A DNA stretch of 64,000 nt from Flavobacterium sp. LC2016-23 (lineage in GTDB: Bacteria; Bacteroidota; Bacteroidia; Flavobacteriales; Flavobacteriaceae), in the NCBI RefSeq assembly GCF_009674775.1, contig NZ_WKKE01000016.1:102854-166853 (forward strand), given 5' to 3'. Within the stretch, counting starts at the first letter, position 1. Each line of letters starts with the position of its first letter. Under the pieces are notes generated by a model that saw nothing but the letters and a program-made list of their open reading frames with translations, was not told the origin of the DNA and did not search any database. Positions 1 to 9,894 of this stretch are shown here, piece after piece. Position numbers and translations under genes: made by a program.

Positions 1-1
1 T

Positions 2-1615
2 TTTGCCGTCGCCAAAGCGGTGATGCGTATCAAAGGCGTTTTGGATATTAGCGGCATTCATGAGTTTGAATACGCTCCAAGCGAAAAAATATGGTTTCAA
101 AGCAATACGACCTTTAAAATTGTAAAAGGCAAAAACGAGGAGGATATTAAAATTCTGGGCGGAACAATTCAGTTTGATGCAGACGCGGAAGAAAGTTTAG
201 AACCCAGAAAAAAAGTCGCTTCAGACTTTACTTATTTACTTTCTGAAAGTAACAACTTCGATATTCATTACAATACCAATCCGCCGATAAAAAATCCGGC
301 ACTTTATATCGAAATTAAAGACGATGCCAGCAAAAAACCGGAAACTTTCTGGGAAAGCTACCGAAAAGAAAACCTGGATTTAAGAAGCCAGAAAACCTAT
401 TTGTTGCTGGACAGCCTTTCGATCAAAAAAAGAGTAGAAAAACGCTTGGGAATAGGCCGAAAAATCATCAATGGTTTCTATCCGGTTGGCCCGGTTGATC
501 TTGACTTAAAGAAAATCATTAGTTATAATAATTACGAAGGGTTCCGATTGGGTCTTGGCGGTATTACCAACGATCGTTTCTCTAAAGATTTCCGTATCGA
601 AGGATATACGGCATACGGAACTAAAGATGGTGCTTTTAAATACAGTATCGGCACGGGAGTTCTGCTTGACAAAAGCACTAATACCTGGATCAACGGTTAT
701 TACATGGATGATGTACGGGAAATTGCGAGTACTGTTTTTGCGGTTGACAAGCGTGTTTTTAAAATTTACGATCCGCGTCCGATTAACATTAGTACTTTTT
801 ATCAATATACGGGCTGGAGAGCGAATGTTCAGTCTAAAATTATTCCGAAAACCGAAGCTGTTTTAGAAGTATCAAGAAACTTAATCGAACCCAAATTTGA
901 TTATCTTTTTAACCTCAACGGCAGATTGTATTCGAGTTACATTATGACCACGGCTATGTTATCTGTAGTCTGGGCGCCCTTTAGTGAATTCATGCAAACG
1001 CCAACCGGAAGAAACGAATCTGACAAAAGGTTTCCGAGATTTACTTTCCAGTACACGCAGTCCTTGCCCAATGTTTTGGAAAACGATTTTAATTTTGGCA
1101 AAATCGATTTTAAGGCCGAATATGAAAAACAATATCTCAATCGCCAGAAAACAAGTTTACTGCTGCAGGGAGGATATGCTTTTGGGGATGTTCCGATTAC
1201 ACATTTATACAATACGGCTCCGAATAACCTAACCAAAGAGACCATCGTTCAGCGTATTACTTTTTCGGGACGTAACAGTTTTGAAACGATGTTTTTTAAT
1301 GAGTTTTTCTCCAGCGAATATGTTATGTTTCAAATCAAACATGGTTTTGACCGTATCAAAATTATGAGAAAAGTCCGCCCATCACTGGTTTTGGTGACCC
1401 GAATGGCCTGGGGAAATATGGAAAATCCACAGCAGCATGTCGGGCCAGCTTACAAAACACTGGACAAAGGTTATTTTGAATCCGGAATTGAATTAAACAA
1501 AATCTACAAAGGGATCGGTTTAGGCGGATTTTACAGATATGGCCCCAATCAGTTACCACGATTTGACGATAATATTGCTGTTAAGATTTCTTATGTGCTT
1601 GATTTGGGACTTTAG
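2..1615 (+). CDS. DUF5686 family outer-membrane-type protein, C-terminal part (partial)
   Basis: The reading frame is open through the left edge of the window, so this is the C-terminal ~537 residues of a longer protein. DUF5686 proteins usually exceed 800 aa and begin with a carboxypeptidase-regulatory-like domain, which would lie outside the window. The visible part is rich in alternating aromatic and polar strands and ends in a hydrophobic residue (Val-Leu-Asp-Leu-Gly-Leu), as expected for an outer-membrane beta-barrel. A GTG at 20 and ATG at 23 are internal codons, not credible starts. It converges on the antiporter gene, with a shared hairpin terminator between them. The family assignment rests on overall resemblance; function is unknown, probably cell-envelope related. 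Confidence 0.75.
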   Translation, partial: FAVAKAVMRIKGVLDISGIHEFEYAPSEKIWFQSNTTFKIVKGKNEEDIKILGGTIQFDADAEESLEPRKKVASDFTYLLSESNNFDIHYNTNPPIKNPALYIEIKDDASKKPETFWESYRKENLDLRSQKTYLLLDSLSIKKRVEKRLGIGRKIINGFYPVGPVDLDLKKIISYNNYEGFRLGLGGITNDRFSKDFRIEGYTAYGTKDGAFKYSIGTGVLLDKSTNTWINGYYMDDVREIASTVFAVDKRVFKIYDPRPINISTFYQYTGWRANVQSKIIPKTEAVLEVSRNLIEPKFDYLFNLNGRLYSSYIMTTAMLSVVWAPFSEFMQTPTGRNESDKRFPRFTFQYTQSLPNVLENDFNFGKIDFKAEYEKQYLNRQKTSLLLQGGYAFGDVPITHLYNTAPNNLTKETIVQRITFSGRNSFETMFFNEFFSSEYVMFQIKHGFDRIKIMRKVRPSLVLVTRMAWGNMENPQQHVGPAYKTLDKGYFESGIELNKIYKGIGLGGFYRYGPNQLPRFDDNIAVKISYVLDLGL

Positions 1616-1752
1616 GGTTAAATCCCAAATTCTAATCCCGAAGCCTCGGGATAAATTCCAAATTCCAACTTTAGCTGTGTGGATTTAGCGGATGTGATTT
1701 CTCCTTTCGTCGAAATGACAGAGCGTAAAAAGAAACGCTAATACACAAAATA

Positions 1753-1795
1753 AAAATCCCAAATCCCAATTTTACGATTGGAATTTGGGATTTTT
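1753..1795. terminator. Bidirectional hairpin terminator
   Basis: A stem of about 17 bp with one mismatch (arm AAATCCCAAATCCCAAT and its near-complement) around a short loop. It is A-rich on the left and T-rich on the right, so it can serve both converging genes (DUF5686 rightward, antiporter leftward). Just upstream, 1620-1720 carries short intergenic repeat fragments including a CCCGAAGCCTCGGG mini-hairpin. Confidence 0.75.
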
Positions 1796-1820
1796 AAATT
1801 ATTGGAATTTCTTCCTCCGC

Positions 1821-4091
1821 CTATGGTTTCAAAATCAAAACCGATGGCGTGTTATTCAGCCACGTGCTTTGCGATTCAATCAGTTTTTTCCAACTGTCTA
1901 GACTAATAATCATCAGGTTCTGATTTTCCAGAAACTCTTTCTTGATAGTTCTGTCGTGCATGATCATAATGTGGTTGGGAGCAATCTGTTCTATCGAACG
2001 AATCGTTTCCTGGATATCACGTGTGTTTTTCACTTCACCGCTTGCGTCCAGAACCGTAATCTGAGAACCATTGTTGTTGATTAATTTTTTAGCGTATTCA
2101 ATTAAAAAAGAATCTTCTTTACTGAAAATTGGCATAAAAACCTGATTTACTTCTTCTAAATCCTTATCGATAAAAATCCCAACCGGCATTTTACTTTTGG
2201 CAATAATATGACGGGTTCTTTCATCAAAAGGAGAATTTTCGAACAAGCCTTCTTTTCCGGTAAACTTATCGATCAGACGATCCGGATTTACGATTCGGGT
2301 GGTAAAGCCAAGGATTTTCCCCAATAAGGTCCCGTCAAAAATAGATTGCCCCAATCCTACCAGCAATAAGTCATACTCGCCCTGATTGGCGGTATCGATA
2401 ATATCGGTATCAATATCATTCGTCACTTTAAATATACTGACCATATTTTGTTCCAGACGTTCTGATTCCTGAATAACGGGTACTAACATTTTTCGTTCGT
2501 GATCTTTTACATCAAACGAATGTATTTCTGTACTTAAAGACAAATGCATTGCCGTAATAATAGAATTATCCCCTTGTTTTTTAACCAGACTGTTCGCAAT
2601 TCTCAATAATTTCTTACCTCTTTCCGGAGTGGCAAACGAAAGCAAAATCTTGTATTTACTTTTATTTCCGATTTCCTGTGGAATTGCGGTTATTTTATCC
2701 TTAAAAATAAATCCGATAAAATCTAAAGCCGGGCCTGTCATAAACGTAGTTACCAGCGCCATAATAACCATCATGGTAAAAATCTCGGTAGATAAAACGC
2801 CTAAGTCATACCCAATATTTAAAACCACCAGCTCCATTAAACCACGTGTGTTCATTAAAGCTCCAATGGCCAGACTGTCTTTCCAGCTTTGCCCGACAAA
2901 TTTGGCAGCAAAAGCACTTCCGAGGAATTTACCGGCAACGGCTACTGCGATTATCACAGCAGTAACTTTCCATAAATAAGGATCGTTTAACAAACCTATT
3001 TGTGTACGTAAACCAGTGAAGACAAAGAATAATGGCAATAAGACAATGATCGAAACGTCTTCTACTTTTTCAATAAAAATATTTCTGAATTTATTGTTTT
3101 CCGGCATAATGGCTCCTGCTAAGAAAGCGCCGAACAAAGCGTGAATTCCAATTAATTCGGCAGCATAAGCAGAGAATAAAAGTGTCAGGAAGAAAATAGC
3201 TACCACAGGTTTATTCAGACTTTCACGGGTTGAGTTTAAGTCTCCCACACGTTTCAGGAACGGACGAACTATTTTCAGCATAATAATTACATACAAAATA
3301 GCCAGACCGATTACATATAAAGCACTTGTAAAAGAACCCGCCTTTACAATCGCAATTACAACAGCCAGAATACACCAGGCCGTAATATCATCGGCTGCAG
3401 CACAGGTGATGGCGATAGTTCCGAGTTTTGTTTTCTGCATGCCCCGCTCCTGCACGATTCTGGCCAGTACCGGAAATGCAGTGATACTCATTGCAATTCC
3501 CATGAATAATCCGAAAGAGGCAAATTCAACCCCAACCGGAGCGAACGTATGATAAATAAAATAAGCCAGTGACAAACCCAATGCAAACGGAATCACAATA
3601 CTGGCGTGACTGATTACCACAGCATCATGTGCTTTATTTTTAAGCACTTTCAAATCCAGCTCCATTCCGATTACGAACATAAAAAGAATCAAACCAATCT
3701 GACTCAAAAATTGTAAGTTCCCTAATGACTCTTTTGGAAATAAAGCCGCTGAAAATTCAGGAAAATACATTCCGACCAAAGAGGGCCCCAAAACGATACC
3801 TGCAATCATTTCTCCAATTACAGACGGCTGCCCTATTTTTCTGAAAACCCATCCAAACAAACGTGCTACCAAAATAATAGTCACAATCTGCGCAAGTAAA
3901 ATAGCCAGAGGATGTTGCAGATTTTCCACCATAGAATGCAAAAAATCATTCCAGTGATTGCTTTCGATTTTTTTCTGAACGATTCCGCGTCCTACTTCGA
4001 GTGCGGCACCTTTTGAAATTACCCAATATATCAGAGTTGTAAAACCACCAATAACCGTAATGTAAAATAAGGAGTTTTTAATATTATTCAT
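1821..4091 (-). CDS. Cation/proton antiporter, CPA2 family, with C-terminal stress-protein-like domain
   Basis: A 756-aa inner-membrane protein. The N-terminal ~440 residues hold about 12 hydrophobic segments of the Na+/H+ exchanger fold. The tandem Asp pair in CAAADDITAW (Asp234-Asp235) is the ion-binding signature of electrogenic CPA2 exchangers. The C-terminal ~280 residues are soluble and resemble a universal-stress-protein-like regulatory domain. Expected role: monovalent cation/pH homeostasis. An in-frame ATG 13 codons upstream (4130) exists, but a GATATTTG -7-like box at 4118-4125 would place the transcript start downstream of it, so 4091 is preferred. Ion specificity cannot be read from sequence. 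Confidence 0.88.
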   Translation of the reverse strand: MNNIKNSLFYITVIGGFTTLIYWVISKGAALEVGRGIVQKKIESNHWNDFLHSMVENLQHPLAILLAQIVTIILVARLFGWVFRKIGQPSVIGEMIAGIVLGPSLVGMYFPEFSAALFPKESLGNLQFLSQIGLILFMFVIGMELDLKVLKNKAHDAVVISHASIVIPFALGLSLAYFIYHTFAPVGVEFASFGLFMGIAMSITAFPVLARIVQERGMQKTKLGTIAITCAAADDITAWCILAVVIAIVKAGSFTSALYVIGLAILYVIIMLKIVRPFLKRVGDLNSTRESLNKPVVAIFFLTLLFSAYAAELIGIHALFGAFLAGAIMPENNKFRNIFIEKVEDVSIIVLLPLFFVFTGLRTQIGLLNDPYLWKVTAVIIAVAVAGKFLGSAFAAKFVGQSWKDSLAIGALMNTRGLMELVVLNIGYDLGVLSTEIFTMMVIMALVTTFMTGPALDFIGFIFKDKITAIPQEIGNKSKYKILLSFATPERGKKLLRIANSLVKKQGDNSIITAMHLSLSTEIHSFDVKDHERKMLVPVIQESERLEQNMVSIFKVTNDIDTDIIDTANQGEYDLLLVGLGQSIFDGTLLGKILGFTTRIVNPDRLIDKFTGKEGLFENSPFDERTRHIIAKSKMPVGIFIDKDLEEVNQVFMPIFSKEDSFLIEYAKKLINNNGSQITVLDASGEVKNTRDIQETIRSIEQIAPNHIMIMHDRTIKKEFLENQNLMIISLDSWKKLIESQSTWLNNTPSVLILKP

Positions 4092-4270
4092 AACTCGTTT
4101 TTTTGATTTTAATGGTGCAAATATCAACACTGAACATGAAGTGAAAAAGGTTTTTTTTACTTAATTTTAAATGTATGTAACAAGTCTGAAAAACTTTGTA
4201 ATAAGTTAGATAATTGCTCTAAAAACAAGTGTGTTTCCCGAATCGAAAGCCTGATTATAAAGTCAACGAG

Positions 4271-4395
4271 GGGGCTTCGGCTTCGCTCAGCCTGACATAT
4301 TTTAGGCCAACTCATCTTGCAAAAACAACTATAATCCTGAGCGGAGTCGAAGGCTTGCATTGCGCAAAAGGGCTTCGACTTCGCTCAGCCTGACT
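4271..4395. repeat. Dispersed repeat family A, three copies in alternating orientation
   Basis: Three copies of a ~22-bp element built on CTTCGACTTCGCTCAGCCTG: 4273-4296 (forward, one variant), 4335-4354 (inverted, CTGAGCGGAGTCGAAG) and 4371-4394 (forward). The same element recurs at 13.39-13.51 kb. Copies lie only between genes. Any apparent reading frame here consists of the repeats. Confidence 0.85.
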
Positions 4396-4408
4396 CTATT
4401 GTTGTAAT

Positions 4409-5128
4409 TTAAATTTTTACCTTTTTTAAAAAGTCAGCACGGTAGGTTTCGCTCAAGATCAGGGTGCTGTTTTTGTCTTTTTTCTCTAAGTGATGCAGGA
4501 CAATTTCGTTGTGATTAAAAAATTTAATTGCTTTTACCGCCACAATTTCTTTCTTATTTACACGGCAGAAATCGGCTTCGGGCAATTCGTTTAAAAGCGT
4601 ATCGAATTTAACGTTTTTCAAATTCAGAAAACTTCCGTCGGCCAAAAGGACTGTTTTATCCCGACTGTCACTAACTGCAGTTTTGATGTACTGGATCTGA
4701 TTAAAATACAAGAGTGTTTTTCCTTTGTCTGTATTCAGCTGAATGAATTTTTTGGCCGCATCGGGTTTGTGAAAACGCTCAAAAGCTTTTGAGATCGCTT
4801 TTTGCAGGCGTTCCAGTTTTACCGGTTTTGTAAGATAATCGACTGCATCAATATTAAAAGCATCCGCCGCATATTCTTTATAGGCCGTACAGAAAATAAC
4901 CAATTTATTATCGAGCATTTCCGCCAGATGAAGTCCGTCAATTCCGGGCATTTCGATATCTGATATTAGCAAATCAAAATCGAGATTTGGAATATCAGCA
5001 AGGAGTTTTTCCGGGTTGTTAAACGTTTTTACGATTTCTACTTCGGGAATTTGTTCGCAAAGCATTTTGAGGTACGTCAATCCCGGCAGCTCATCGTCCA
5101 GAAGCAAGCATTTCAGTTTTGTATTCAA
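4409..5128 (-). CDS. LytTR-family response regulator
   Basis: A 239-aa two-component response regulator. The N-terminal receiver domain (about residues 5-120) has the acidic pair Asp11/Asp12, the phosphoacceptor Asp57 in ISDIEMPG, and the Thr-Lys of YLTKPVK near residue 102. Residues ~135-239 form a LytTR DNA-binding domain. The start overlaps the end of the upstream sensor kinase gene by 38 bp, indicating co-transcription and probably coupled translation. It presumably controls transcription on receiving phosphate from that kinase; the target genes are not evident here. Confidence 0.92.
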   Translation of the reverse strand: MNTKLKCLLLDDELPGLTYLKMLCEQIPEVEIVKTFNNPEKLLADIPNLDFDLLISDIEMPGIDGLHLAEMLDNKLVIFCTAYKEYAADAFNIDAVDYLTKPVKLERLQKAISKAFERFHKPDAAKKFIQLNTDKGKTLLYFNQIQYIKTAVSDSRDKTVLLADGSFLNLKNVKFDTLLNELPEADFCRVNKKEIVAVKAIKFFNHNEIVLHHLEKKDKNSTLILSETYRADFLKKVKI

Positions 5129-5852
5129 GTAAGTCTATTTTTAGATGGGCTATGTAAATATCATTTTCTACAAACCTTTCCAGTTTGAAGTTGTTTTTAT
5201 AAATAATCCGTAAACGGTGCTCTAAAGTGGCGTGGCCAAAACCGCTGCGTTCTTTTTTTAATACTTTTTTATCGGAAATTTTATTCGAAACAGTCATAAA
5301 AAAAGCATTGTCCCTAAATTCAAAAACCACTGATATAAAAGCATCGGCACTTTGCAAATCAGCATGCTTAAAAGCATTTTCGATTAGATCAATAGAAATC
5401 AGCGGCGCCAGTAAGGGCTGTTCATAGAGTTTGTCTTCCTTATTGATATTGGTTTTGATCTTCAGTTCAAAAAGTGGACTGATTTTGATTTTATTGATTT
5501 CGATTAAATTCAGCGCAAAATCAATTTCTTCTTTTGCCGTTACAAATTTCTTTTTGCTTTCGTACAAAATATAATCCAGTACATTCGCCAGTTTATCCAA
5601 AGCAAAATACGTTTGATAGGCATGAGACTGAATCGAATTCAGTATATTCTTAAACAAATGCGGATTGAGTTTCGACTCCAGCGTTTCCAGCTGCAAATCA
5701 TTCACTTTCATTTCGAGTGCATAAAAACTCTTTTCGGCATCGTCTTTTGCTTTTTTGAATTGCATCAGTTGGTAGATCAAAAAGCAGATGATGACAATCA
5801 GCAATAAAAGAATTGCGAGAAATATAAATGTGATGGTGTTGTTTTCCTGCAT
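5091..5852 (-). CDS. LytS-like sensor histidine kinase
   Basis: A 253-aa protein with one N-terminal membrane segment (about residues 8-29), a short coiled region, then the His_kinase domain. The phospho-acceptor motif is LNPHLFKN (His65), a variant of the usual LNPHFLFN. The ATP-binding half follows, with an Asn box (ENAFKHA) and a Gly-rich stretch (ERSGFGHATLEHR). There is no large extracytoplasmic sensor, so it probably senses the membrane state or depends on partners. It is the first gene of the operon with the LytTR regulator. Confidence 0.88.
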   Translation of the reverse strand: MQENNTITFIFLAILLLLIVIICFLIYQLMQFKKAKDDAEKSFYALEMKVNDLQLETLESKLNPHLFKNILNSIQSHAYQTYFALDKLANVLDYILYESKKKFVTAKEEIDFALNLIEINKIKISPLFELKIKTNINKEDKLYEQPLLAPLISIDLIENAFKHADLQSADAFISVVFEFRDNAFFMTVSNKISDKKVLKKERSGFGHATLEHRLRIIYKNNFKLERFVENDIYIAHLKIDLLEYKTEMLASGR

Positions 5853-6164
5853 TGTTATTTAAAGTTTAAACGTTTTTTTCGCCACGACCCGAGTGATAGC
5901 GAACAGGCGAAGCAATTGCACGAATTACACAAATTTAAAATCCCGATATCTGCAAATCTGCAAAATCTGTGTGGGTTTTGTTTGCCACTCCCAATAGCTC
6001 TCGGTATAAGAGATTATATTTTTTTTGCCACGAATTGCACAAATAAACACGAATTATAACATCTGTTTAATCTGCAAAATCTGCGGGAACTTTTTTGCCA
6101 CAGATTAAAATAATTTTATAATCCGTGTAAATCAGTACAATCCGTAAAATCCGTGACCTATAAT
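5853..6164. repeat. Gene-free spacer filled with dispersed repeats
   Basis: No coding capacity is seen. The spacer holds a GACCCGAGTGATAGCGAACA element (family B, 5885-5910; related copies at 15.96-15.99 and 20.38-20.40 kb) and several copies of a GCCACGAATT..CACAAAT motif with TCTGCAAAATCTG stretches (family C; another copy forms a hairpin at 16.85-16.91 kb). Such elements are typical intergenic filler of flavobacterial genomes. Confidence 0.7.
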
Positions 6165-6494
6165 TTAATGACTGGACACAAATTTCAATCCGATAATCGA
6201 AGCGATTAAAGTCGAAAGAAAAAAGATTCTCCAGAAAGTTGCCGGCTCTTTAAAAACCAAGACACCAACCAAAACAGTTCCAACAGCGCCAATTCCTGTC
6301 CAGACGGCATACGCCGTACCAATAGGCAAAACCTGAGTCGCTTTGTACAGCAAAAGCATACTGATCGAAAGACAGACAAAAAAACCTGCCATCCAATAGG
6401 TCGAGATCATTCCGGTGGTTTCTTTAGCTTTTCCTAAGCAGGATGCAAATCCAACTTCGAAAAGTCCGGCGATAATCAATAAAATCCAGTTCAT
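6165..6494 (-). CDS. sugE: Small multidrug resistance (SMR) efflux protein, SugE/Gdx-like
   Basis: A 109-aa protein with four membrane segments, the size of a dual-topology SMR transporter. It has the conserved Glu13 in LFEVGFA and the Gdx-type signature GTAYAVWTGIGAVG, which places it nearer guanidinium exporters (SugE/Gdx) than EmrE. The usual Trp of the first helix is Phe here, so substrate is uncertain. A start 10 codons upstream is possible, but an AAAGGAAA ribosome-binding-like stretch precedes the ATG at 6494, and a CATATTTG -7-like box lies just upstream. No guanidine riboswitch fold was recognised in the leader. Confidence 0.85.
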   Translation of the reverse strand: MNWILLIIAGLFEVGFASCLGKAKETTGMISTYWMAGFFVCLSISMLLLYKATQVLPIGTAYAVWTGIGAVGTVLVGVLVFKEPATFWRIFFLSTLIASIIGLKFVSSH

Positions 6495-6649
6495 TTTCGT
6501 TTCCTTTTTTAAATTTGAATACAAATATGAGAAAAGCCCGTGGAGAAACCATCAAAAGAAACCAATATTATCACAAAACTAATATGAATATTTGTGTTAA
6601 CAAAAAGTAAAAACGAGTTCGATTAATTATGATTTAGAGTGCTTTTCAC

Positions 6650-6657
6650 TACATTTG
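6650..6657 (+). promoter_or_regulatory. Host -7 promoter box (TACATTTG)
   Basis: An exact match to the Bacteroidota TAnnTTTG element, 19 nt before the start codon of the MMPL transporter. No clear TTG at the -33 position. Confidence 0.6.
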
Positions 6658-6676
6658 CAACCATTTTAAAGATTTT

Positions 6677-9061
6677 ATGAAAAACACCATTCAAGTTGGA
6701 TTTTGGGAAAAAATAGCCCGACTCATACTTAAAAACAGAATAACAATTTTGATTGTTCTTGCTGTTTTAACACTATTCCTTGCTTTCCAATGGAAAAACC
6801 TGGCCATGACTTATACCGAAGCCAATTTGCTTCCTAAAGATCATATTGCAAATAAAGACTATCAAAAGTTTTTAGACAGGTTTGGTGAAGAAGGGAATCT
6901 CGTGGTTATTGGTTTTAAGGATCCGAACTTTTTTACACCAAAAAATTACGCTGCCTGGAATGAGCTGATGACCGGTTTGAAAAATTCGAAAGAAGTTGAT
7001 CTGGTCGTTTCATTAAATGATTTAAAGAAATTAGAAAAAGATACGGTTAATGAAAAATTCGTTTTATCGCCTTTTATCAATCAAAATAAAACGCACGATC
7101 CGGCTTATTTAAAAAATGTTCAATACGATTTGTTTCACAATCTGCCTTTTTACGAGGGATTGTTATTTAACAAAGAAAGCGGTAGTGTGCGTTCTGCAGT
7201 TTACATCAATAAAGCATTGGTAAACACCGCGGAAAGAAAGACTTTTATTCTTCAAAATCTGGTTCCGAAAATCGATAAATTCGAAAAAACCACGGGAGTT
7301 GATCTTCGTGTTTCGGGAATGCCCTACATCAGAACCATCAATGCCGATAACATGAAAGGTGAGATCGGGCTTTTTATCGGAGCGGCTTTGTTTACCGTTT
7401 CTTTAATTTTCTTTTTCTTTTTCCGTTCCTTCAGGGCAACATTTATTTCGATTTGTATTTTAATTGTGGGTGTCATCTGGTCGTTTGGAACTTTAGGATT
7501 GTTTCATTACAAAATCACGATTTTAACCGCTATTATTCCGCCATTGATTATCGTAATCGGAATCACAAACTGTATTTTCCTCATCAATAAATACCAGCAG
7601 GAAATCAAATTGCACAGTAACCAGGCAAAAGCGCTGCAGCGTATTATTTCTAAAATCGGCGTTTCGACTTTAATGACGAATTTAACAACTGCCATTGGTT
7701 TTGCCACTTTTATGATCACAGGTAACGATTTGCTTTTTGAGTTTGGTCTGGTGACTTCGATCAATGTGATTTCGGTTTATTTACTGACCCTTTTGATTGT
7801 GCCGATTGTATACAGTTTTATGTCAATGCCAAATGAAAAACATTTGTATCATTTGACCAAAACCTACATTTCGACTTTGCTTGACTTTGTTGAAAATGTG
7901 GTAAAAAATAAACGAAAAGTTATTTATACGATTTACGGATTACTATTGGTTTTCAGTGTTATCGGGGTTTCGCAAATGAAAGTTTCCGGTAGTCTGATTG
8001 GCGAAATGCCAAAAAGCGCTTCGTTTTTTAAGGATATTTTATTCTACGAAAAAGAATTCAACGGCGTGATGCCACTCGAAATAATGATCGACACCAAGCG
8101 CAAAAAAGGGGTAATGAAATTATCGACGATGCGCAAAATGGACGAACTTCAAAACACTATCGCTTCAATGCCGGAATTATCAAAACCGGTTTCTGTAGTG
8201 AATCTGGTTAAATATTCGAAACAGGCTTTTTATAACGGAAATCCGGAATATTACCAATTGCCGACTTCGCAGGAACAGACTTTTATTTTGTCGTACGCTA
8301 AAAATGCAACGAAAAACAGCAAAGACAATTTAATGAAAAGCTATGTGGATTCCACCGGACAATATGCCCGAATCACGACTTTCATGAGAGATATTGGTAC
8401 CGATGAAATGGCGAAAGTGGAGAAAAAACTGCACGCCAAAATCGATGAGATTTTCCCTTCCGACCGTTATGAAGTTACCGTAACCGGAAAAGCTTTGGTG
8501 TTCCAGAAAGGAACTTCGTATCTGGTAGACAACTTAATCGAATCGTTGATTTTTGCCATTTTGGTAATTGCAGCTTTGATGTTGTATTTATTCAGATCGT
8601 TTAAAATGGTATTTGCTTCGGTTATCACGAATATTTTACCGCTTTGTATTACGTCGGGATTAATGGGGTATTTCGGAATTCCGTTGAAACCATCAACGAT
8701 TTTGGTCTTTAGTATTGCGTTTGGAATTTCGGTTGATAATGCGATTCAGTTTATGGCGAAATACAAACATGATTTATTGCAGAATAACGGAAAAGTAAAA
8801 AAATCTGTTTTCAGTGCTTTGAGAGAAACCGGAATCAGTACTTTTTATACTTCGGTAGTTTTGATTTTAGGTTTTGCTACTTTCACGCTTTCAAGCTTTA
8901 GCGGAACAATTGCGCTTGGCGGGTTAATTTCGTGTACTTTGGCGTTTGCGATGTTTGCGAATTTATTGGTTCTACCTGCTTTGGTTCTGACTTTTGAGAA
9001 GAAGAAGGCGAAGAAAGAGGATTTAGAGGGTTTGGAGGGAAACGCTAATTTCACAAATTAG
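6677..9061 (+). CDS. MMPL/RND-superfamily transporter
   Basis: A 794-aa inner-membrane protein with the duplicated RND layout: a single N-terminal helix (residues ~16-38), a periplasmic loop, about five clustered helices (~232-385), a second single helix and loop (~410-610), and five more helices (~615-780). Both helix clusters resemble sterol-sensing-domain/MMPL repeats. There is no adjacent membrane-fusion or outer-membrane factor, so it is unlikely to be a tripartite drug pump. MMPL members move lipids or hydrophobic molecules; the substrate is not inferable. The C-terminus is lysine/glutamate-rich and cytoplasmic. Confidence 0.88.
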   Translation: MKNTIQVGFWEKIARLILKNRITILIVLAVLTLFLAFQWKNLAMTYTEANLLPKDHIANKDYQKFLDRFGEEGNLVVIGFKDPNFFTPKNYAAWNELMTGLKNSKEVDLVVSLNDLKKLEKDTVNEKFVLSPFINQNKTHDPAYLKNVQYDLFHNLPFYEGLLFNKESGSVRSAVYINKALVNTAERKTFILQNLVPKIDKFEKTTGVDLRVSGMPYIRTINADNMKGEIGLFIGAALFTVSLIFFFFFRSFRATFISICILIVGVIWSFGTLGLFHYKITILTAIIPPLIIVIGITNCIFLINKYQQEIKLHSNQAKALQRIISKIGVSTLMTNLTTAIGFATFMITGNDLLFEFGLVTSINVISVYLLTLLIVPIVYSFMSMPNEKHLYHLTKTYISTLLDFVENVVKNKRKVIYTIYGLLLVFSVIGVSQMKVSGSLIGEMPKSASFFKDILFYEKEFNGVMPLEIMIDTKRKKGVMKLSTMRKMDELQNTIASMPELSKPVSVVNLVKYSKQAFYNGNPEYYQLPTSQEQTFILSYAKNATKNSKDNLMKSYVDSTGQYARITTFMRDIGTDEMAKVEKKLHAKIDEIFPSDRYEVTVTGKALVFQKGTSYLVDNLIESLIFAILVIAALMLYLFRSFKMVFASVITNILPLCITSGLMGYFGIPLKPSTILVFSIAFGISVDNAIQFMAKYKHDLLQNNGKVKKSVFSALRETGISTFYTSVVLILGFATFTLSSFSGTIALGGLISCTLAFAMFANLLVLPALVLTFEKKKAKKEDLEGLEGNANFTN

Positions 9062-9087
9062 CATAAAAAGTCTAAAGCAAACTTTAT

Positions 9088-9894
9088 ATGAAAAAAATTA
9101 TACTGGCAATTCTTATATTGAATATAAATTTGATGTTTTCTCAAAATTATTTTGAAGGCAAAAACTTATATTGCAAATCTGAGAATCCAGAGGCAATTGA
9201 GTTATTTAATGTTGGTATTGAAACTCTTTATTTAAATAGATCATTAGATAAAAAATATCTACAAATGACATCTAAAGCTTTTTTTCAAGCTTATAAAAAA
9301 GATACAACTTTTTGCGATGCATTATTTTTTACAGGCTATACTTTAAAATTACTAAACGATAAAAATGCTTTGGCTTATTATATGTTAGCAGACAGTTCAT
9401 ATAACAAATCCATTGAATTCAAAACTAATCTTGCAGCAGAATGTTTACGATATGGTATTGAAAAAACCATAAAACTTGCACGAAAAAAGTATACTGAAAT
9501 AATTAAACTATTCCCTGAAAACCCTGAAGGATATTACGGATTCGCAGTTACCGCACCAATTTTAGGAGATTATGAAAAAGGATTAGAAAATATAAATACT
9601 GCTATACAGAAATATATAATTATAAATCCAAAATTGGGAAATGATGTATTATTTATAAAAGGAATTCTACTATCATTAAACAAAAGATACGAAGAAGCCC
9701 TGCCCTTTCTAGAAAATGTTTCATCGACATATAAAAAAGATTTTAATTTTAGAGTTCATTATTCACTTTGCCTATTAAAAGCTTCGGAGATAACAAAAGA
9801 TGAGAAAATGAAACAAAAGGCTCAAAAAATTTACGAGAAAATAGAGGAAAAGGATCAAATTCCCGATGAGCTAAAAGAGTTATTCGTATTTTAA
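9088..9894 (+). CDS. Secreted TPR-like repeat protein
   Basis: A 268-aa protein with a signal peptide (about residues 1-18, cleavage after Phe-Ser-Gln). The rest is alpha-helical with TPR-like spacing, for example around FPENPEGYYGFAV and NKRYEEALPFLENV. It starts 26 bp after the transporter and may be co-transcribed. Its A+T content is visibly higher than its neighbours, hinting at later acquisition. No catalytic motif is seen; a periplasmic protein-interaction role is inferred only from fold. Confidence 0.7.
   Translation: MKKIILAILILNINLMFSQNYFEGKNLYCKSENPEAIELFNVGIETLYLNRSLDKKYLQMTSKAFFQAYKKDTTFCDALFFTGYTLKLLNDKNALAYYMLADSSYNKSIEFKTNLAAECLRYGIEKTIKLARKKYTEIIKLFPENPEGYYGFAVTAPILGDYEKGLENINTAIQKYIIINPKLGNDVLFIKGILLSLNKRYEEALPFLENVSSTYKKDFNFRVHYSLCLLKASEITKDEKMKQKAQKIYEKIEEKDQIPDELKELFVF

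Noticed and set aside
4157..4360. 67-aa leftward open frame
   Set aside because: Consists of the dispersed family A repeats; no conserved product.
6495..6676. Guanidine riboswitch upstream of the SMR gene
   Set aside because: No ACGR/ACGG-type hairpin pair or guanidine-I core was recognised in the short leader.
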